Numbered from the stretch's first letter, positions 1-9,122 are shown. The stretch: DNA of 64,000 nucleotides from Caulobacter soli (GCF_011045195.1 NZ_CP049199.1:2542001-2606000); one strand, 5' to 3'. Notes: generated by a model from the letters alone, not told the origin. Made by a program: numbers and translations.

Positions 1-731
1 TCGTCGCCCGGCGCGCCGAACGCGCGGATATAGCCATTGCGGAACCGGGCGATGCCCTCCTTGTCGAGCAGGGCCTCGCTGACCGGCAGCAGTTGGATTT
101 CGCGCAACTGCTTGGTCGAGCGCTGGGTTTCCGGATCGAAGGCGCGGATGCTTTCCAGCGTGTCGCCGAACAGGTCCAGGCGCACCGGCTCCTCGGCGGC
201 CGGCGGATAGACGTCGATGACGCCGCCGCGGATCGCGAACTCGCCGCGCTCGGAGACGGTCGAGGCGCGCACATAGCCGTTGATCGCGAAGTAGCGCTCC
301 AGGTCGGCCACATCGACGACATTGCCGACCTTGGCGCCATAGCTGGCGCGCAGGAGCACCGATTTCTCCGGCACCCGCTGCAGCAGGGCCGGCGCGGCGG
401 TGACCAGGATGGCCGGCTTGGTCTTGCCCAGGCCCTCGGCCAGGCGGTGCAGGGTGGCCATGCGCGTGGCGGCGACCCCGGCCGACGGGCCGATGCGGTC
501 GTACGGCAGGCAGTCCCACGAGGGAAACAGCACGGCCTCGATCTCGGGCGCGAAGAACTTCAGGGCGTCGATGAAGGCGCTGGCCCGGGCGGTGTCGCGG
601 GCCACGAAGGCGGTCAGCCCGCCGCGCGCCCGGGCGATATCGGCCATGACCAGGGCGTCGAAGCCCTCCGGCGCGCCGGCCAGGGTCAGGCCCCCCGAGG
701 CCTTGGCGATCTGTTTGGCGTCGTAGGCCAT
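1..731 (-). CDS. mfd: Transcription-repair coupling factor Mfd (N-terminal part, runs off the window)
   Basis: The reverse strand is open from an ATG at 731 to the window edge and encodes the first 243 residues, beginning MAYDAKQIAKASGGLTLAGA. This matches the UvrB-homology module at the N terminus of Mfd, including an LFPSWDCLPYDRIGPS stretch and the RGEFAIRGGVIDVYPP segment found in Mfd and UvrB. Mfd is a DNA translocase that removes RNA polymerase stalled at lesions and recruits UvrA. The translocase and RNAP-binding domains lie outside the window. sdhE lies upstream on the same strand, separated by a palindromic repeat. The only gap is the missing C-terminal part. Confidence 0.93.
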   Translation of the reverse strand, partial: MAYDAKQIAKASGGLTLAGAPEGFDALVMADIARARGGLTAFVARDTARASAFIDALKFFAPEIEAVLFPSWDCLPYDRIGPSAGVAATRMATLHRLAEGLGKTKPAILVTAAPALLQRVPEKSVLLRASYGAKVGNVVDVADLERYFAINGYVRASTVSERGEFAIRGGVIDVYPPAAEEPVRLDLFGDTLESIRAFDPETQRSTKQLREIQLLPVSEALLDKEGIARFRNGYIRAFGAPGD

Positions 732-775
732 GCTTAGCTCTTCAACTCGTCTGGCCAGAGGCGCCGGAAAACACC

Positions 776-858
776 GTCTCCCCGGCGAAGGCCGGGGTCC
801 AGGTGACACCCACTAACTGCTCAGGCTGGATCTGGGTCCCGGCCTTCGCCGGGGAAAA
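776..858. repeat. Inverted-repeat element, family 1 (copy 1)
   Basis: Two arms of about 28 bases face each other (776-802 and 828-858). Each contains the self-palindromic core CCCGGCGAAGGCCGGG followed by a CCAG or CCCAGAT edge, with a short unrelated spacer between. The same arms recur at 10071-10156 and 62469-62592. It sits between sdhE and mfd, where a transcript could form a strong hairpin. The arms resemble MITE or BIME-type intergenic repeats. No target-site duplication is obvious. Confidence 0.8.
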
Positions 859-878
859 CGGAGGTGGATGGATCGGAA

Positions 879-1172
879 CTAGGCCCCGTCCCCGATCGCC
901 CGCACCGCATGAGCTTCATAGCGGAAGGTCTTGATCAGGTTGAGGACATCGGTGTCGAACTTGGCCGGCGTCGGCTCTTGGCCAACGATCCAGGCGTAGA
1001 TCTCGCGATCCGACTCCTCCATCAGGGTTTCGAACGTGTCGAGCTGCTCGGGCGTCAGGTTCGGCCCATGGGTGTCCGCGAACGGCCCCAGAATGAGGTC
1101 CGCTTCCCGAAATCCGCGATGCCAGGCCCGGAACTTCAGCCGCCGGAGGCGGGAGTCGTGATCGATCGTCAT
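879..1172 (-). CDS. sdhE: Succinate dehydrogenase assembly factor SdhE (FAD assembly factor family)
   Basis: A 97-residue protein of the SdhE/DUF339 family, which promotes covalent flavinylation of SdhA. The diagnostic RG-x-RE motif appears as HRGFREADLILG near residues 19-30. The helical body follows, with a DREIYAWIVGQ stretch and a conserved Phe-Arg-Tyr near the end. The length is typical. The ATG at 1172 is the first in frame. It faces cobQ divergently across 81 bases and precedes mfd on the same strand. The family assignment rests on motif and length. Confidence 0.88.
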   Translation of the reverse strand: MTIDHDSRLRRLKFRAWHRGFREADLILGPFADTHGPNLTPEQLDTFETLMEESDREIYAWIVGQEPTPAKFDTDVLNLIKTFRYEAHAVRAIGDGA

Positions 1173-1253
1173 GTGACCGGGGATATAGAGGGCCCAAAGG
1201 CCTTGCGCCAGCGGCGGATTGACCCTGATCGAACGGCGCTATAGGCGCGGGGC

Positions 1254-2726
1254 ATGGCTTCCTTGATGATCCAGGGCTGCGGTTCGGACGTGGGCAAGTC
1301 GACCCTGGTCGCGGGCCTGTGCCGGCTGTTCGCCAATCGCGGCCTGATCGTGCGGCCGTTCAAGCCGCAGAACATGTCCAACAACGCCGCGGTCACCGCC
1401 GACGGGGGCGAGATCGGGCGGGCCCAGGCGCTGCAGGCGCTGGCCTGCCGCACGCCGGCGACGGTCCACATGAACCCCGTGTTGCTGAAGCCGCAGAGCG
1501 ACGTAGGCTCCCAGGTGATCGTGCGCGGCAAGGTGGTCGGCAACTACAAGGCCCGCGCCTTCCAGGGGCTGAAACCGGACCTCTTGGCCACCACGGTCGA
1601 GAGCTACCGGATGCTGGCGGCCGAGGCGGACCTGGTGCTGGTCGAAGGGGCCGGCAGCCCCGCCGAGACCAATCTGCGCAAGGGCGACATCGCCAACATG
1701 GGCTTCGCCCACGCCGCCGACGTGCCCGTCGCCCTGGTGGGCGACATCGACCGGGGGCATGTGATCGCGGCTCTGGCCGGAGCGCATCTGGTGCTGGACG
1801 CGGCCGATCGCGACCGTATCAAAGGCTTCATCATCAACAAGTTCCGCGGCGATCCTTCGCTGTTCGACGAAGGTCGGCGCGAGATCGTCGCCCGCACCGG
1901 CTGGCCGGACCTGGGCATGGCGCCCTGGCTAGCCCCGGCCCGCGCCCTGCCCGCCGAGGACGCCGTGGTGCTGGAGCGCCCGGTCCGCGCCGATGGCGAC
2001 AAGCGGGTGCGGATCGTGGTTCCGATGCTGTCGCGGATCGCCAATTTCGACGAGTTCGACCCGTTGCGGGCCGATCCGGACATCGACTTCGCCTTCCTGC
2101 CGCCCGGCACGCCCGTACCGGGCGACGCCGACCTGGTGATCCTGCCCGGCACCAAGGCCACCCTGGCGGATCTGGTCTTCCTGCGCGCGCAGGGGTGGGA
2201 CATCGACATCCTGGCCCATGTCCGGCGCGGCGGGCGGGTGCTGGGCGTGTGCGGCGGTTATCAGATGCTGGGGCGGACGGTCAGCGATCCCGAGGGGATC
2301 GAGGGCGCGCCGGGCTCCGCGCCGGGCCTGGGCCTGCTGGACGTCGAGACCGTGCTGCTGGGCGACAAGGTATTGCGGGCGACCTCGGGGCGTCTGCTGG
2401 ACGGCGACGCGGCGTTCTCGGGCTACGAAATGCACATCGGCCGCACGACCGGCGCCGGCACGGCGACCCCGATGCTGGCGTTCGACGGCGGCGCGCCCAA
2501 TGGCGGGGTCGACGGCGCGGTCTCGGCCGACGGCCGGGTGGCGGGCGCCTATGTCCACGGCCTGTTCGAGCGTGGCGAGGCCCGCGCCGCCCTGCTCGCC
2601 CCTCTGGGCCTTGCCGTCACGCCGCGCGACCACGCGGCCAAGGTCGACGCGGCGCTGGACGAGATCGCCGTCATGTTGGAGCGATCGCTGGACATCGAGG
2701 CGATCGGGCGGATCGCGGGGCTCTGA
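1254..2726 (+). CDS. cobQ: Cobyric acid synthase CobQ
   Basis: A 490-residue ATP-dependent amidotransferase that amidates adenosylcobyrinic acid a,c-diamide to cobyric acid in cobalamin synthesis. A P-loop-like GCGSDVGKST occupies residues 6-15 of the N-terminal synthetase domain. The C-terminal class I glutamine amidotransferase domain has the nucleophile in VLGVCGGYQMLG near residue 333 and a YVHGLFERG histidine-glutamate pair near residue 435. The length matches the family. No cobalamin riboswitch fits in the 81-base upstream gap. No other cobalamin gene lies beside it here. Confidence 0.95.
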   Translation: MASLMIQGCGSDVGKSTLVAGLCRLFANRGLIVRPFKPQNMSNNAAVTADGGEIGRAQALQALACRTPATVHMNPVLLKPQSDVGSQVIVRGKVVGNYKARAFQGLKPDLLATTVESYRMLAAEADLVLVEGAGSPAETNLRKGDIANMGFAHAADVPVALVGDIDRGHVIAALAGAHLVLDAADRDRIKGFIINKFRGDPSLFDEGRREIVARTGWPDLGMAPWLAPARALPAEDAVVLERPVRADGDKRVRIVVPMLSRIANFDEFDPLRADPDIDFAFLPPGTPVPGDADLVILPGTKATLADLVFLRAQGWDIDILAHVRRGGRVLGVCGGYQMLGRTVSDPEGIEGAPGSAPGLGLLDVETVLLGDKVLRATSGRLLDGDAAFSGYEMHIGRTTGAGTATPMLAFDGGAPNGGVDGAVSADGRVAGAYVHGLFERGEARAALLAPLGLAVTPRDHAAKVDAALDEIAVMLERSLDIEAIGRIAGL

Positions 2727-2765
2727 ATCCTTCGCTTCGCGCGCGATGACAACTAGGGTGTGTGC

Positions 2766-3965
2766 ATGACCACCCGCCCATTCTCCGCCCTGCGCGCCTT
2801 CCTCAAGAGCGAGTCCGCTGGCGGGCTGCTGCTGATGGGCTCGGCCGCCCTGGCGTTGGTCGTCGCCAATTCGCCGCTAGCCGAGGGCTATTTCCACGTC
2901 CTGCACGTGTACGTCGCCGGCCTCAGCGTGGCGCACTGGGTCAATGACGGGCTGATGGCGGTGTTCTTCCTGCTGGTCGGGCTGGAGATCAAGCGCGAGA
3001 CCGTCGACGGCGAGCTCTCCAGCTGGTCGCGGCGCGTGTTGCCGGGCGTCGCGGCCCTGGGCGGGATGGTCGTCCCGGCCCTGATCTATGTGGCGGCCAA
3101 TCTGCAGACGCCGGCCAATCTGCGCGGCTGGGCCATTCCGGCCGCCACCGACATCGCCTTCGCCCTGGGCGTGTTGTCGCTGATGGGATCGCGCGCGCCG
3201 GCCTCGCTGAAAGTATTCCTGGCCGCCCTGGCCATCATCGACGACCTGGGCGCGATCCTGATCATCGCCATTTTCTACACCGACCACCTGACGCTATGGG
3301 CGCTGGGCGGCGCGGCCGTGACGCTTGCCGTGCTGGTGACGATGAACCGCCTGAAGATGATGAAGCTGTGGCCCTATCTCCTTGTCGGCGCTGGACTTTG
3401 GGTCTTCTTTCTCAAGTCCGGAATTCACGCCACCCTGGCCGGAGTGATTCTGGCCATGACCATTCCGATCACCCAAAGCTCAAAGAAGGGGTCGCCAGCC
3501 CGGCCGGACGACGAACATTCGCCGCTGCACCGGCTGGAGCACGGGCTGAACCCCTGGGTCGCCTATCTGGTCGTGCCGGTCTTCGGCTTCGCCAACGCCG
3601 GGGTCGCCCTGGGCCAGGTCGGCCTGGCGGAGCTGACCGCGCCCGCCACCCTGGGCGCGTCGCTGGGCCTGTTCCTGGGCAAGCCGCTGGGCGTGGGCCT
3701 GTTCTGCCTGGCGGCCATCAAGCTGGGTTGGGCGAAGCGACCCAACGGCGCGTCCTGGGGCCAGCTGTTCGGCGTCTGCGCCCTCTGCGGCATCGGCTTC
3801 ACCATGAGCCTGTTCATCAACAACCTGGCCTTCGACGCTCCCGTCCTGCAGGACGAGACCAAGATCGGGGTGCTGGTCGGCTCGCTGATGTCGGCGCTGC
3901 TGGGCTGGCTGGCCTTCAGCCTGGCGTCGCGGCCGCGCAAGGTCCACATCTCGCAAGACGTCTGA
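2766..3965 (+). CDS. nhaA: Na+/H+ antiporter NhaA
   Basis: A polytopic inner-membrane protein of about 399 residues that expels Na+ in exchange for protons. It carries the NhaA signature [16 protein letters not shown], whose adjacent aspartates form the ion site, and the later [12 protein letters not shown] segment. An in-frame GTG sits two codons earlier at 2760. The ATG at 2766 ([16 protein letters not shown]) is preferred because it gives the usual NhaA N terminus. It follows cobQ by about 40 bases, so it may be cotranscribed. A secreted protein follows after 15 bases. Confidence 0.95.
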   Translation: MTTRPFSALRAFLKSESAGGLLLMGSAALALVVANSPLAEGYFHVLHVYVAGLSVAHWVNDGLMAVFFLLVGLEIKRETVDGELSSWSRRVLPGVAALGGMVVPALIYVAANLQTPANLRGWAIPAATDIAFALGVLSLMGSRAPASLKVFLAALAIIDDLGAILIIAIFYTDHLTLWALGGAAVTLAVLVTMNRLKMMKLWPYLLVGAGLWVFFLKSGIHATLAGVILAMTIPITQSSKKGSPARPDDEHSPLHRLEHGLNPWVAYLVVPVFGFANAGVALGQVGLAELTAPATLGASLGLFLGKPLGVGLFCLAAIKLGWAKRPNGASWGQLFGVCALCGIGFTMSLFINNLAFDAPVLQDETKIGVLVGSLMSALLGWLAFSLASRPRKVHISQDV

Positions 3966-3980
3966 GTTCAGGAGCCCGTC

Positions 3981-4466
3981 ATGCGTATCGCCCTCGTCTC
4001 CGCCCTGCTGCTGTTGGGCGCCGTCTCACCCGCCCTCGCCGCGCCCGCCGTCTCGGAGGTCAAGGTTTCGATCGGCGCCAAGCTGGCCGAGAAGACCGAC
4101 GTGCTGGATCAGCGCGAGTTCGACATCCTGACCAGCGAACTCCAGCACGCGGTCGAGCGCCGTCTGCCGCCCAGGCCGGGCGGCGGCGTGCTGAACCTGG
4201 TGATCGAAGACGCCAAGCCTAATCGCCCCACGCCGCGCCAGCTGGCCAAGACGCCGGGCCTGTCGATCCAGAGCTTCGGCGTGGGCGGGGCGCGGATCAG
4301 CGGCGACTATCTCGACCCGGCCGGCCAGCGCACGCCGATCGCCTACAGCTGGTGGGAAACCGACATCCGCTGGGCGCCCTACGGCTCGACCTGGCACGAC
4401 GCCGAAACCGCCTTCGACCGCTTGGCCGATCGTCTGGTCCGGGATCAATTCACCGAAAAGCGCTGA
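3981..4466 (+). CDS. Secreted protein of unknown function
   Basis: A 161-residue protein with a clear Sec signal peptide. MRIALVSALLLLGAVSPALA gives a short basic N terminus, a hydrophobic core and an Ala-x-Ala cleavage site near residue 20. The mature part has a beta-rich look, with LNLVIEDAKPNRPT, GGARISGDYLD and a Trp-rich SWWETDIRWAPYGSTWHDAE segment, then a helical tail. I do not recognise the family with confidence. The pattern recalls small periplasmic or lipoprotein-like DUF families, but there is no lipobox cysteine. It lies 15 bases after nhaA and may share its transcript. Confidence 0.75.
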   Translation: MRIALVSALLLLGAVSPALAAPAVSEVKVSIGAKLAEKTDVLDQREFDILTSELQHAVERRLPPRPGGGVLNLVIEDAKPNRPTPRQLAKTPGLSIQSFGVGGARISGDYLDPAGQRTPIAYSWWETDIRWAPYGSTWHDAETAFDRLADRLVRDQFTEKR

Positions 4467-4561
4467 AACACCTGTTTGCGAGAGCCCTTGCCAGTCGCCT
4501 CGACACGGCGTCTGATCGCTGTTCATAAACACGGGGCCAACCCGTTTTCGGCGAGGAACGC

Positions 4562-5974
4562 ATGACCGGACGGCGCTCATCCTGGACCCTGGCGGCCTTC
4601 GCCGCGCCCGCCTTGCCCCTGGCCGCCCTGGGCCTGCCCCTGGTGGTCTATCTCCCCGAATACTATGTCAGCGAGCTGGGTCTTTCGCTGTCGGTGGTCG
4701 GCTCGGCCTTCCTGCTGGTGCGGGTGGCCGACATCATCCTGGACCCGATCCTGGGCGGCATGATGGATCGCACGCGGACCGCCATCGGCCGCTTCAGGCC
4801 CTGGCTGGCGGCCAGCGCGCCCATCCTGATGCTGGCGTCTTATTTCCTGTTCATGGCCAAGCCCGGGGTGAGCCCGTTCTATCTCTGGGCCTGGCTGGTG
4901 GTCTGCTACGTCGGCTATTCGATGGCGGTGCTGTCGCACACGGCCTGGGGCGCGGTGCTGTCGCCCGACTACCAGCAGCGCTCGCGCGTCTACGGCTGGT
5001 GGAGCGCCGGCAATGTGGTGGGCATGATCCTGGTCCTGCTGCTGCCGCCGATCCTGGCGGTCATCTACAAGGGCGATCACGCCGCCGGCGTACAGGCCAT
5101 GGGCTGGTTCATCATCGCCCTGCTGCCCCTGACCTTCCTGCTGGCCATCAAGGTGGTGGGCGAAACCAACGTGCCGCCGGTCAGGCAGGAAGCCGGCCTG
5201 CGGCAGTATGTGGGCCTGCTCAAGCGCCGATCGGTGCGGATCCTGCTGCTGGCCGACCTGCTGATGGGCCTGGCGCCGGGCATCACCGGGGCCCTGTTCT
5301 TCTTCTTCTTCGAGCGCATCAAGGGGTTCGACAAGGCCCAGGCCGGCATCCTGCTGCTGATCTATTTCGTCGCCGCGCTGGGCGGATCGCCGCTGTGGCC
5401 GGCCCTGGCCAAGAAGATCGGCAAGCACCGGGCCCTGGCGCTGGCCGCCGTGGTCTACGCCTTCGTTCAGGTGGTGACGGTGTTCACCCCCAGGAACGGC
5501 GACGGGGATCCGCTCAGCCCGCCGATGCTGCTGGGCATGCTGATCCTGGTGCTGGCCGGCCTGCCCTATTCCGCCGCGCCGCTGCTGGTGCGCTCGATGA
5601 TGGCCGACCTGGGCGACGAGGAGCGGCTGGCCAGCGGCGTCGACCGCACCGGCCTGCTCTACGCCATCGTCAACGGCACGGTGAAGCTGGGCTACGCCCT
5701 GGCCGTGGGCGTGTTCCTGCTGCTGGCCCAGTTGGGTTTCGACCCCAAGGTTCCCAGCGCCCAGGGCGATACGGCGCTGATCGTTCTCTACGCCGTGACG
5801 CCGGCGGCGCTGGGCCTGCTGGTGTGCGCGATCATCCTGCGCTATCCGCTGGACGCGACCGCCCACGCCGAGATCCGCCGTCAGCTCGACGCGCGGGACG
5901 CGGCCGAGCCCCTCCCCAGTCCGAGCCCGGAACCGCATGTCGCCCCCCTCGTCGCACCCCCAAGAAACGCCTAA
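4562..5974 (+). CDS. MFS transporter, GPH (glycoside-pentoside-hexuronide:cation symporter) type
   Basis: A 470-residue protein with about twelve hydrophobic segments. It shows the GPH-family pattern: YYVSELGLSLSVVGSAFLLVRVAD near the N terminus, DPILGGMMDRTRTAIGRFRPW in the first cytoplasmic loop, and HTAWGAVLSPDY in the next helices. MelB-type proteins of this family import sugars or glycosides with Na+ or H+. The substrate cannot be read from the sequence. The C-terminal tail is polar and proline-rich. The last 38 bases overlap the predicted mazG start. Confidence 0.85.
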   Translation: MTGRRSSWTLAAFAAPALPLAALGLPLVVYLPEYYVSELGLSLSVVGSAFLLVRVADIILDPILGGMMDRTRTAIGRFRPWLAASAPILMLASYFLFMAKPGVSPFYLWAWLVVCYVGYSMAVLSHTAWGAVLSPDYQQRSRVYGWWSAGNVVGMILVLLLPPILAVIYKGDHAAGVQAMGWFIIALLPLTFLLAIKVVGETNVPPVRQEAGLRQYVGLLKRRSVRILLLADLLMGLAPGITGALFFFFFERIKGFDKAQAGILLLIYFVAALGGSPLWPALAKKIGKHRALALAAVVYAFVQVVTVFTPRNGDGDPLSPPMLLGMLILVLAGLPYSAAPLLVRSMMADLGDEERLASGVDRTGLLYAIVNGTVKLGYALAVGVFLLLAQLGFDPKVPSAQGDTALIVLYAVTPAALGLLVCAIILRYPLDATAHAEIRRQLDARDAAEPLPSPSPEPHVAPLVAPPRNA

Positions 5975-6797
5975 GGGCCCGTCGTTGACTGATCCGCGCG
6001 AGAAGGATCAGCACCCGCTCTTCACCCTGATCGACATCATGGCCAAGCTGCGCGATCCCGACGGCGGTTGTCCGTGGGACCTGGAGCAGACCTTCGCCAC
6101 CGTCGCGCCCTATACGGTCGAGGAGGCCTACGAGGTCGCCGACGCCATCGAGCGCCACGACCTGTCCGACCTGAAGGAGGAGCTGGGCGACCTGCTGCTG
6201 CAGGTGGTGTTCCATTCGCGCATGGCCGAGGAGCAAGGCGCGTTCGACCTGGCGGGCGTGGCCCGGGCGATCAACGACAAGATGGTGCGCCGCCACCCGC
6301 ATGTGTTCGGCGACCACGCCTATGACGATCTCGACGCCCAGGTCGCCGGCTGGGAGGCGCTGAAGGCCCAGGAACGCAAGGCCAAGGCCAAGGGCGGGGT
6401 GTTGGACGACGTGCCGGCCGGTCTTCCGGCCATGACCCGCGCCGTCAAGCTGACCAAGCGCGCCGCCCGGGTCGGCTTCGACTGGCCCTCGACCGACGAG
6501 GTGCTGGACAAGCTGGCCGAGGAAGTCGCCGAGCTGAAGGTCGAGATCGCCGCCAGCGACAAGGCCAAGGCCCGCGAGGAGCTGGGCGACCTGTTGTTCG
6601 TGGTCGCCAACCTGGCCCGCAAGCTGGACATCGAGCCCGAGGACGCCCTGCGCGCCACCAACGCCAAGTTCGCGCGGCGTTTCTCGTTCATCGAGGCCGA
6701 ACTGGCCAAGGACGGGCGGACGCCGGACCAGTCGGACCTGGCCGAGATGGACGGCCTGTGGGACGCGGCCAAAGCGGCGGAGAAGGCCGGCGGCTAG
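5937..6797 (+). CDS. mazG: Nucleoside triphosphate pyrophosphohydrolase MazG
   Basis: A 286-residue two-domain MazG that hydrolyses NTPs and dNTPs to monophosphates and pyrophosphate as a housecleaning enzyme. Both halves carry the family metal-binding helices: EEAYEVADAI with KEELGDLLLQVVFH in the first, and EEVAELKVEI with REELGDLLFVVANLAR in the second. CPWDLEQTF, typical of full-length MazG, lies near residue 47. The ATG at 5937 overlaps the upstream MFS gene. A TTG at about 5984 (LTDPREKDQHP) is an alternative start. It ends tail to tail with the muramidase gene, overlapping by four bases. Confidence 0.93.
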   Translation: MSPPSSHPQETPKGPSLTDPREKDQHPLFTLIDIMAKLRDPDGGCPWDLEQTFATVAPYTVEEAYEVADAIERHDLSDLKEELGDLLLQVVFHSRMAEEQGAFDLAGVARAINDKMVRRHPHVFGDHAYDDLDAQVAGWEALKAQERKAKAKGGVLDDVPAGLPAMTRAVKLTKRAARVGFDWPSTDEVLDKLAEEVAELKVEIAASDKAKAREELGDLLFVVANLARKLDIEPEDALRATNAKFARRFSFIEAELAKDGRTPDQSDLAEMDGLWDAAKAAEKAGG

Positions 6798-7342
6798 AAC
6801 GCCGGCCAGTCGTTGAGATCGTCGATCTCGCGCCAGGCCCTGACACACGCGTTGATGGGGTCCTTGCCGACGAAGATCGCCGCCTCGGCCCAGCGACGGC
6901 GCAGCAGGCCGACCAGCGGCTTGCCGTTCTGGTTGATCCACTTGCGCATCTCGGCCGGCACGGCGGTCTTCTCGCCGGCGTTCAGCTTGCGCAACAGGGT
7001 CGAGGTGCGCAGCGCCCCGTCGCCCAGATTGTAGGTCCAGGAGATCAGGGCGGCGGCCTCGTAGACCAGCAGCGGCGTGCGCACGCGGGTGTGCACGTCC
7101 ACCGCCGCACGCTTCATGTCGCGCAGCAGCAGCTTGACGGCCTGGACCTCGGTGACGGCCGGGGTCGACGGCGTCACGGCCTTTCCCGCCGCGTCGCGGA
7201 TCGTGCCGTAGCCGATGGTCCAGGTGCCGCCCGGCAGCGCGCCGTTGTCGTCATAGGGATGGGCGAAGAAGCCCTCCACCCGCTTGACGACCACCGTGGC
7301 GGCGGCCGGCACCGTCACGCCGTCCCAAAGATCGTTGGCCAT
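6794..7342 (-). CDS. Phage-type lysozyme (glycoside hydrolase family 24)
   Basis: A 182-residue T4/P21-like muramidase that cleaves the peptidoglycan glycan backbone. The catalytic triad pattern is visible as VKRVEGFFAHPYDD with TWTIGYGT downstream, giving Glu, Asp and Thr at the expected spacing. ISWTYNLGDGAL is the conserved fold segment. No signal peptide is predicted, as in endolysins that rely on a holin. No holin, spanin or other phage gene is adjacent, so it is either a prophage remnant or a domesticated enzyme. Confidence 0.85.
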   Translation of the reverse strand: MANDLWDGVTVPAAATVVVKRVEGFFAHPYDDNGALPGGTWTIGYGTIRDAAGKAVTPSTPAVTEVQAVKLLLRDMKRAAVDVHTRVRTPLLVYEAAALISWTYNLGDGALRTSTLLRKLNAGEKTAVPAEMRKWINQNGKPLVGLLRRRWAEAAIFVGKDPINACVRAWREIDDLNDWPAF

Positions 7343-7408
7343 GCTCGCGCTCCGAATGCGGGAGGTGACCTTTCACCCGGAGCGCGAACACGGCAAGTGC
7401 AAGAACGA

Positions 7409-8764
7409 TCAGTCGCCGGTCGGCATGATCCAGACGTCGGGGAACTGGCGCTCGAAGCGACCCAGGGCCTGGGCGTCGAGGCGGGCGATCAGGCGCACCC
7501 CGCCCTCGTTTTCTTCTTCGCGGCTTTCCACCCGGCCGTTGCGGTAGATCCAGGCCAGGGCCTCGCCGTCGGAGGCCGCAAGGCGCACGGCGACCGGCGG
7601 GGTGTCGTCGATCAGGCCGGCGACCCGCTTGAGCAGCTCGGCGCAGCCCTCGCCGGTGACCGCCGAGACGGGAGACGCTTCCAGGCGGCGGGCCTGGCCC
7701 TCGAGGATCTCGCGGGCCTCGCCGTCCACCAGGTCGATCTTGTTCCAGACCTCGATCAGGGTCTTGCCGCCGTCGGCCTCGCCGTCGTCGCCCAGAACCT
7801 TCAGCTCGGTCAGCACCTTCTGGACGTCGCGGGCCTGGGCGTCGGTGTCGGGGTTGGCCACGTCGCGCACGTGCAGCACGACGTCGGCCTCCTGCACCTC
7901 CTCCAGGGTGGCGCGGAAGGCCTCGACCAGCTCGTGCGGCAGGTCGGAAATGAAGCCGACGGTGTCGGACAGGATCGCCGGCCGGCCGTCGGGCAGCTTC
8001 ACGGTGCGCAGGGTCGGGTCCAGCGTCGCGAACAGCATGTCCTGGGCCACGACCGTGGCGTTGGTCAGGCGGTTGAACAGGGTCGACTTGCCGGCGTTGG
8101 TGTAGCCCACCAGGGCCACGGTCGGGTACGGCACCTTCTTGCGGGCGCTGCGGTGCAGGGTGCGGGTGCGCCGCACCTCCTCCAGCTCGCGTTTGAGCTT
8201 GATGATCACGCCGGCGATCAGGCGGCGGTCCAGCTCGATCTGGGTTTCGCCGGGGCCACCGGTGTTGCCGGTGCCGCCGCGCTGGCGCTCGAGGTGGGTC
8301 CAGGTGCGGACCAGGCGCGAGCGCTCGTAGTCCAGCCGCGCCAGCTCGACCTGCAGCTTGCCCTCGCGGGTGCGGGCACGGCGGGCGAAGATTTCCAGGA
8401 TCAGGCCCGTGCGGTCCACGACCTTGACGTTCAGGGCGCGCTCCAGATTGCGTTGCTGGACCGGGGTCAGCTGGTCGTCGAACACCGCGACGTCGATCTT
8501 CTCGACCTCGCAGATGGCGGCGAATTCCTGGATCTTGCCGCTGCCGAACAGGGTGGCGGGGGTGACCAGGCGCAGGGGCGCGATCGTGGTCTCGACGACC
8601 TCGAGGTCGAGCGCGATCGCCAGCCCGACGGCCTCTTCGAGGCGCGCATTGGGATCACGCGCCTCGAGAGCCGACTGGCCGCGCGTCGGACGCACGGGAT
8701 GGATCACGAACGCCCGCAGAACCGGGACGGCGTGGTCGATGGACTTGGAAGTGGATTTGGTCAA
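7409..8764 (-). CDS. hflX: Ribosome-associated GTPase HflX
   Basis: A 451-residue translational GTPase that splits stalled 70S ribosomes. The N-terminal HflX domain includes LFGSGKIQEF and DRTGLILEIFARRARTREGK, followed by the glycine-rich GGTGNTGGPGETQIE linker. The G domain has G1 GYTNAGKSTLFNRLT near residue 218, G3 DTVGFISDLP and G4 NKIDLVD. The length is typical. hfq lies 10 bases upstream on the same strand, the conserved alphaproteobacterial hfq-hflX arrangement. Confidence 0.96.
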   Translation of the reverse strand: MTKSTSKSIDHAVPVLRAFVIHPVRPTRGQSALEARDPNARLEEAVGLAIALDLEVVETTIAPLRLVTPATLFGSGKIQEFAAICEVEKIDVAVFDDQLTPVQQRNLERALNVKVVDRTGLILEIFARRARTREGKLQVELARLDYERSRLVRTWTHLERQRGGTGNTGGPGETQIELDRRLIAGVIIKLKRELEEVRRTRTLHRSARKKVPYPTVALVGYTNAGKSTLFNRLTNATVVAQDMLFATLDPTLRTVKLPDGRPAILSDTVGFISDLPHELVEAFRATLEEVQEADVVLHVRDVANPDTDAQARDVQKVLTELKVLGDDGEADGGKTLIEVWNKIDLVDGEAREILEGQARRLEASPVSAVTGEGCAELLKRVAGLIDDTPPVAVRLAASDGEALAWIYRNGRVESREEENEGGVRLIARLDAQALGRFERQFPDVWIMPTGD

Positions 8765-8774
8765 ACGCTAGAAA

Positions 8775-9023
8775 TCAATCGTCTTGATCAGCGCTCGGCT
8801 CGTACAGCTGCACGGGCTGGGCCGGCATGATCGTCGAAATGGCGTGCTTGTAGACCAGTTGGGACTGGCCATCGCGGCGGAGCAGAACGCAGAAATTGTC
8901 GAACCAGCTGACAACGCCCTGCAGCTTCACGCCGTTCACCAGGAAGATGGTCAGCGGCGTCTTCGACTTGCGCACGCTGTTCAGGAAAGTGTCCTGAAGG
9001 TTTTGTTTTTTCTCGGTCGACAT
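8775..9023 (-). CDS. hfq: RNA chaperone Hfq
   Basis: An 82-residue Sm-like hexameric RNA chaperone for sRNA-mRNA pairing. The Sm1 segment [20 protein letters not shown] and the Sm2 hallmark YKHAIST are intact, with the Gln of NLQDTFLN on the proximal face. The ATG at 9023 is chosen over longer open frame because it is preceded by AGAGGGG and gives the standard [12 protein letters not shown] terminus. It is the first gene of a likely hfq-hflX operon. An inverted repeat lies about 70 bases upstream. Confidence 0.97.
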   Translation of the reverse strand: MSTEKKQNLQDTFLNSVRKSKTPLTIFLVNGVKLQGVVSWFDNFCVLLRRDGQSQLVYKHAISTIMPAQPVQLYEPSADQDD

Positions 9024-9093
9024 GGGGATTCCCCTCTTATTGTTTCGGAGGGCCACACGCCCCCCACACAAACAAGTTCAGACTAAAGCATTT

Positions 9094-9122
9094 TTCGCCG
9101 GTTGGTATGACCAATCGGCGAA
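9094..9122. promoter_or_regulatory. Inverted repeat upstream of hfq
   Basis: The arms TTCGCCGgTTGGT and ACCAAtCGGCGAA flank a 3-base loop in the gap between dat and hfq. Read leftward, the stem is followed by A residues rather than T residues, so it is a poor terminator for dat. It could be an operator or an mRNA leader hairpin for hfq. A second short palindrome (CTAGATTTGAAATCTAG) overlaps the dat stop codon around 9150-9165. Confidence 0.45.

Noticed and set aside
1173..1253. Possible cobalamin riboswitch before cobQ
   Set aside because: Only 81 bases are available and no B12-box sequence is present. Known cobalamin riboswitches need about 200 bases.
6758..8830. A 690-codon forward frame across the hflX region
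   Set aside because: It is antisense to hflX and the muramidase, both of which have clear motifs. The predicted product has no recognisable domain and typical GC-rich shadow composition.
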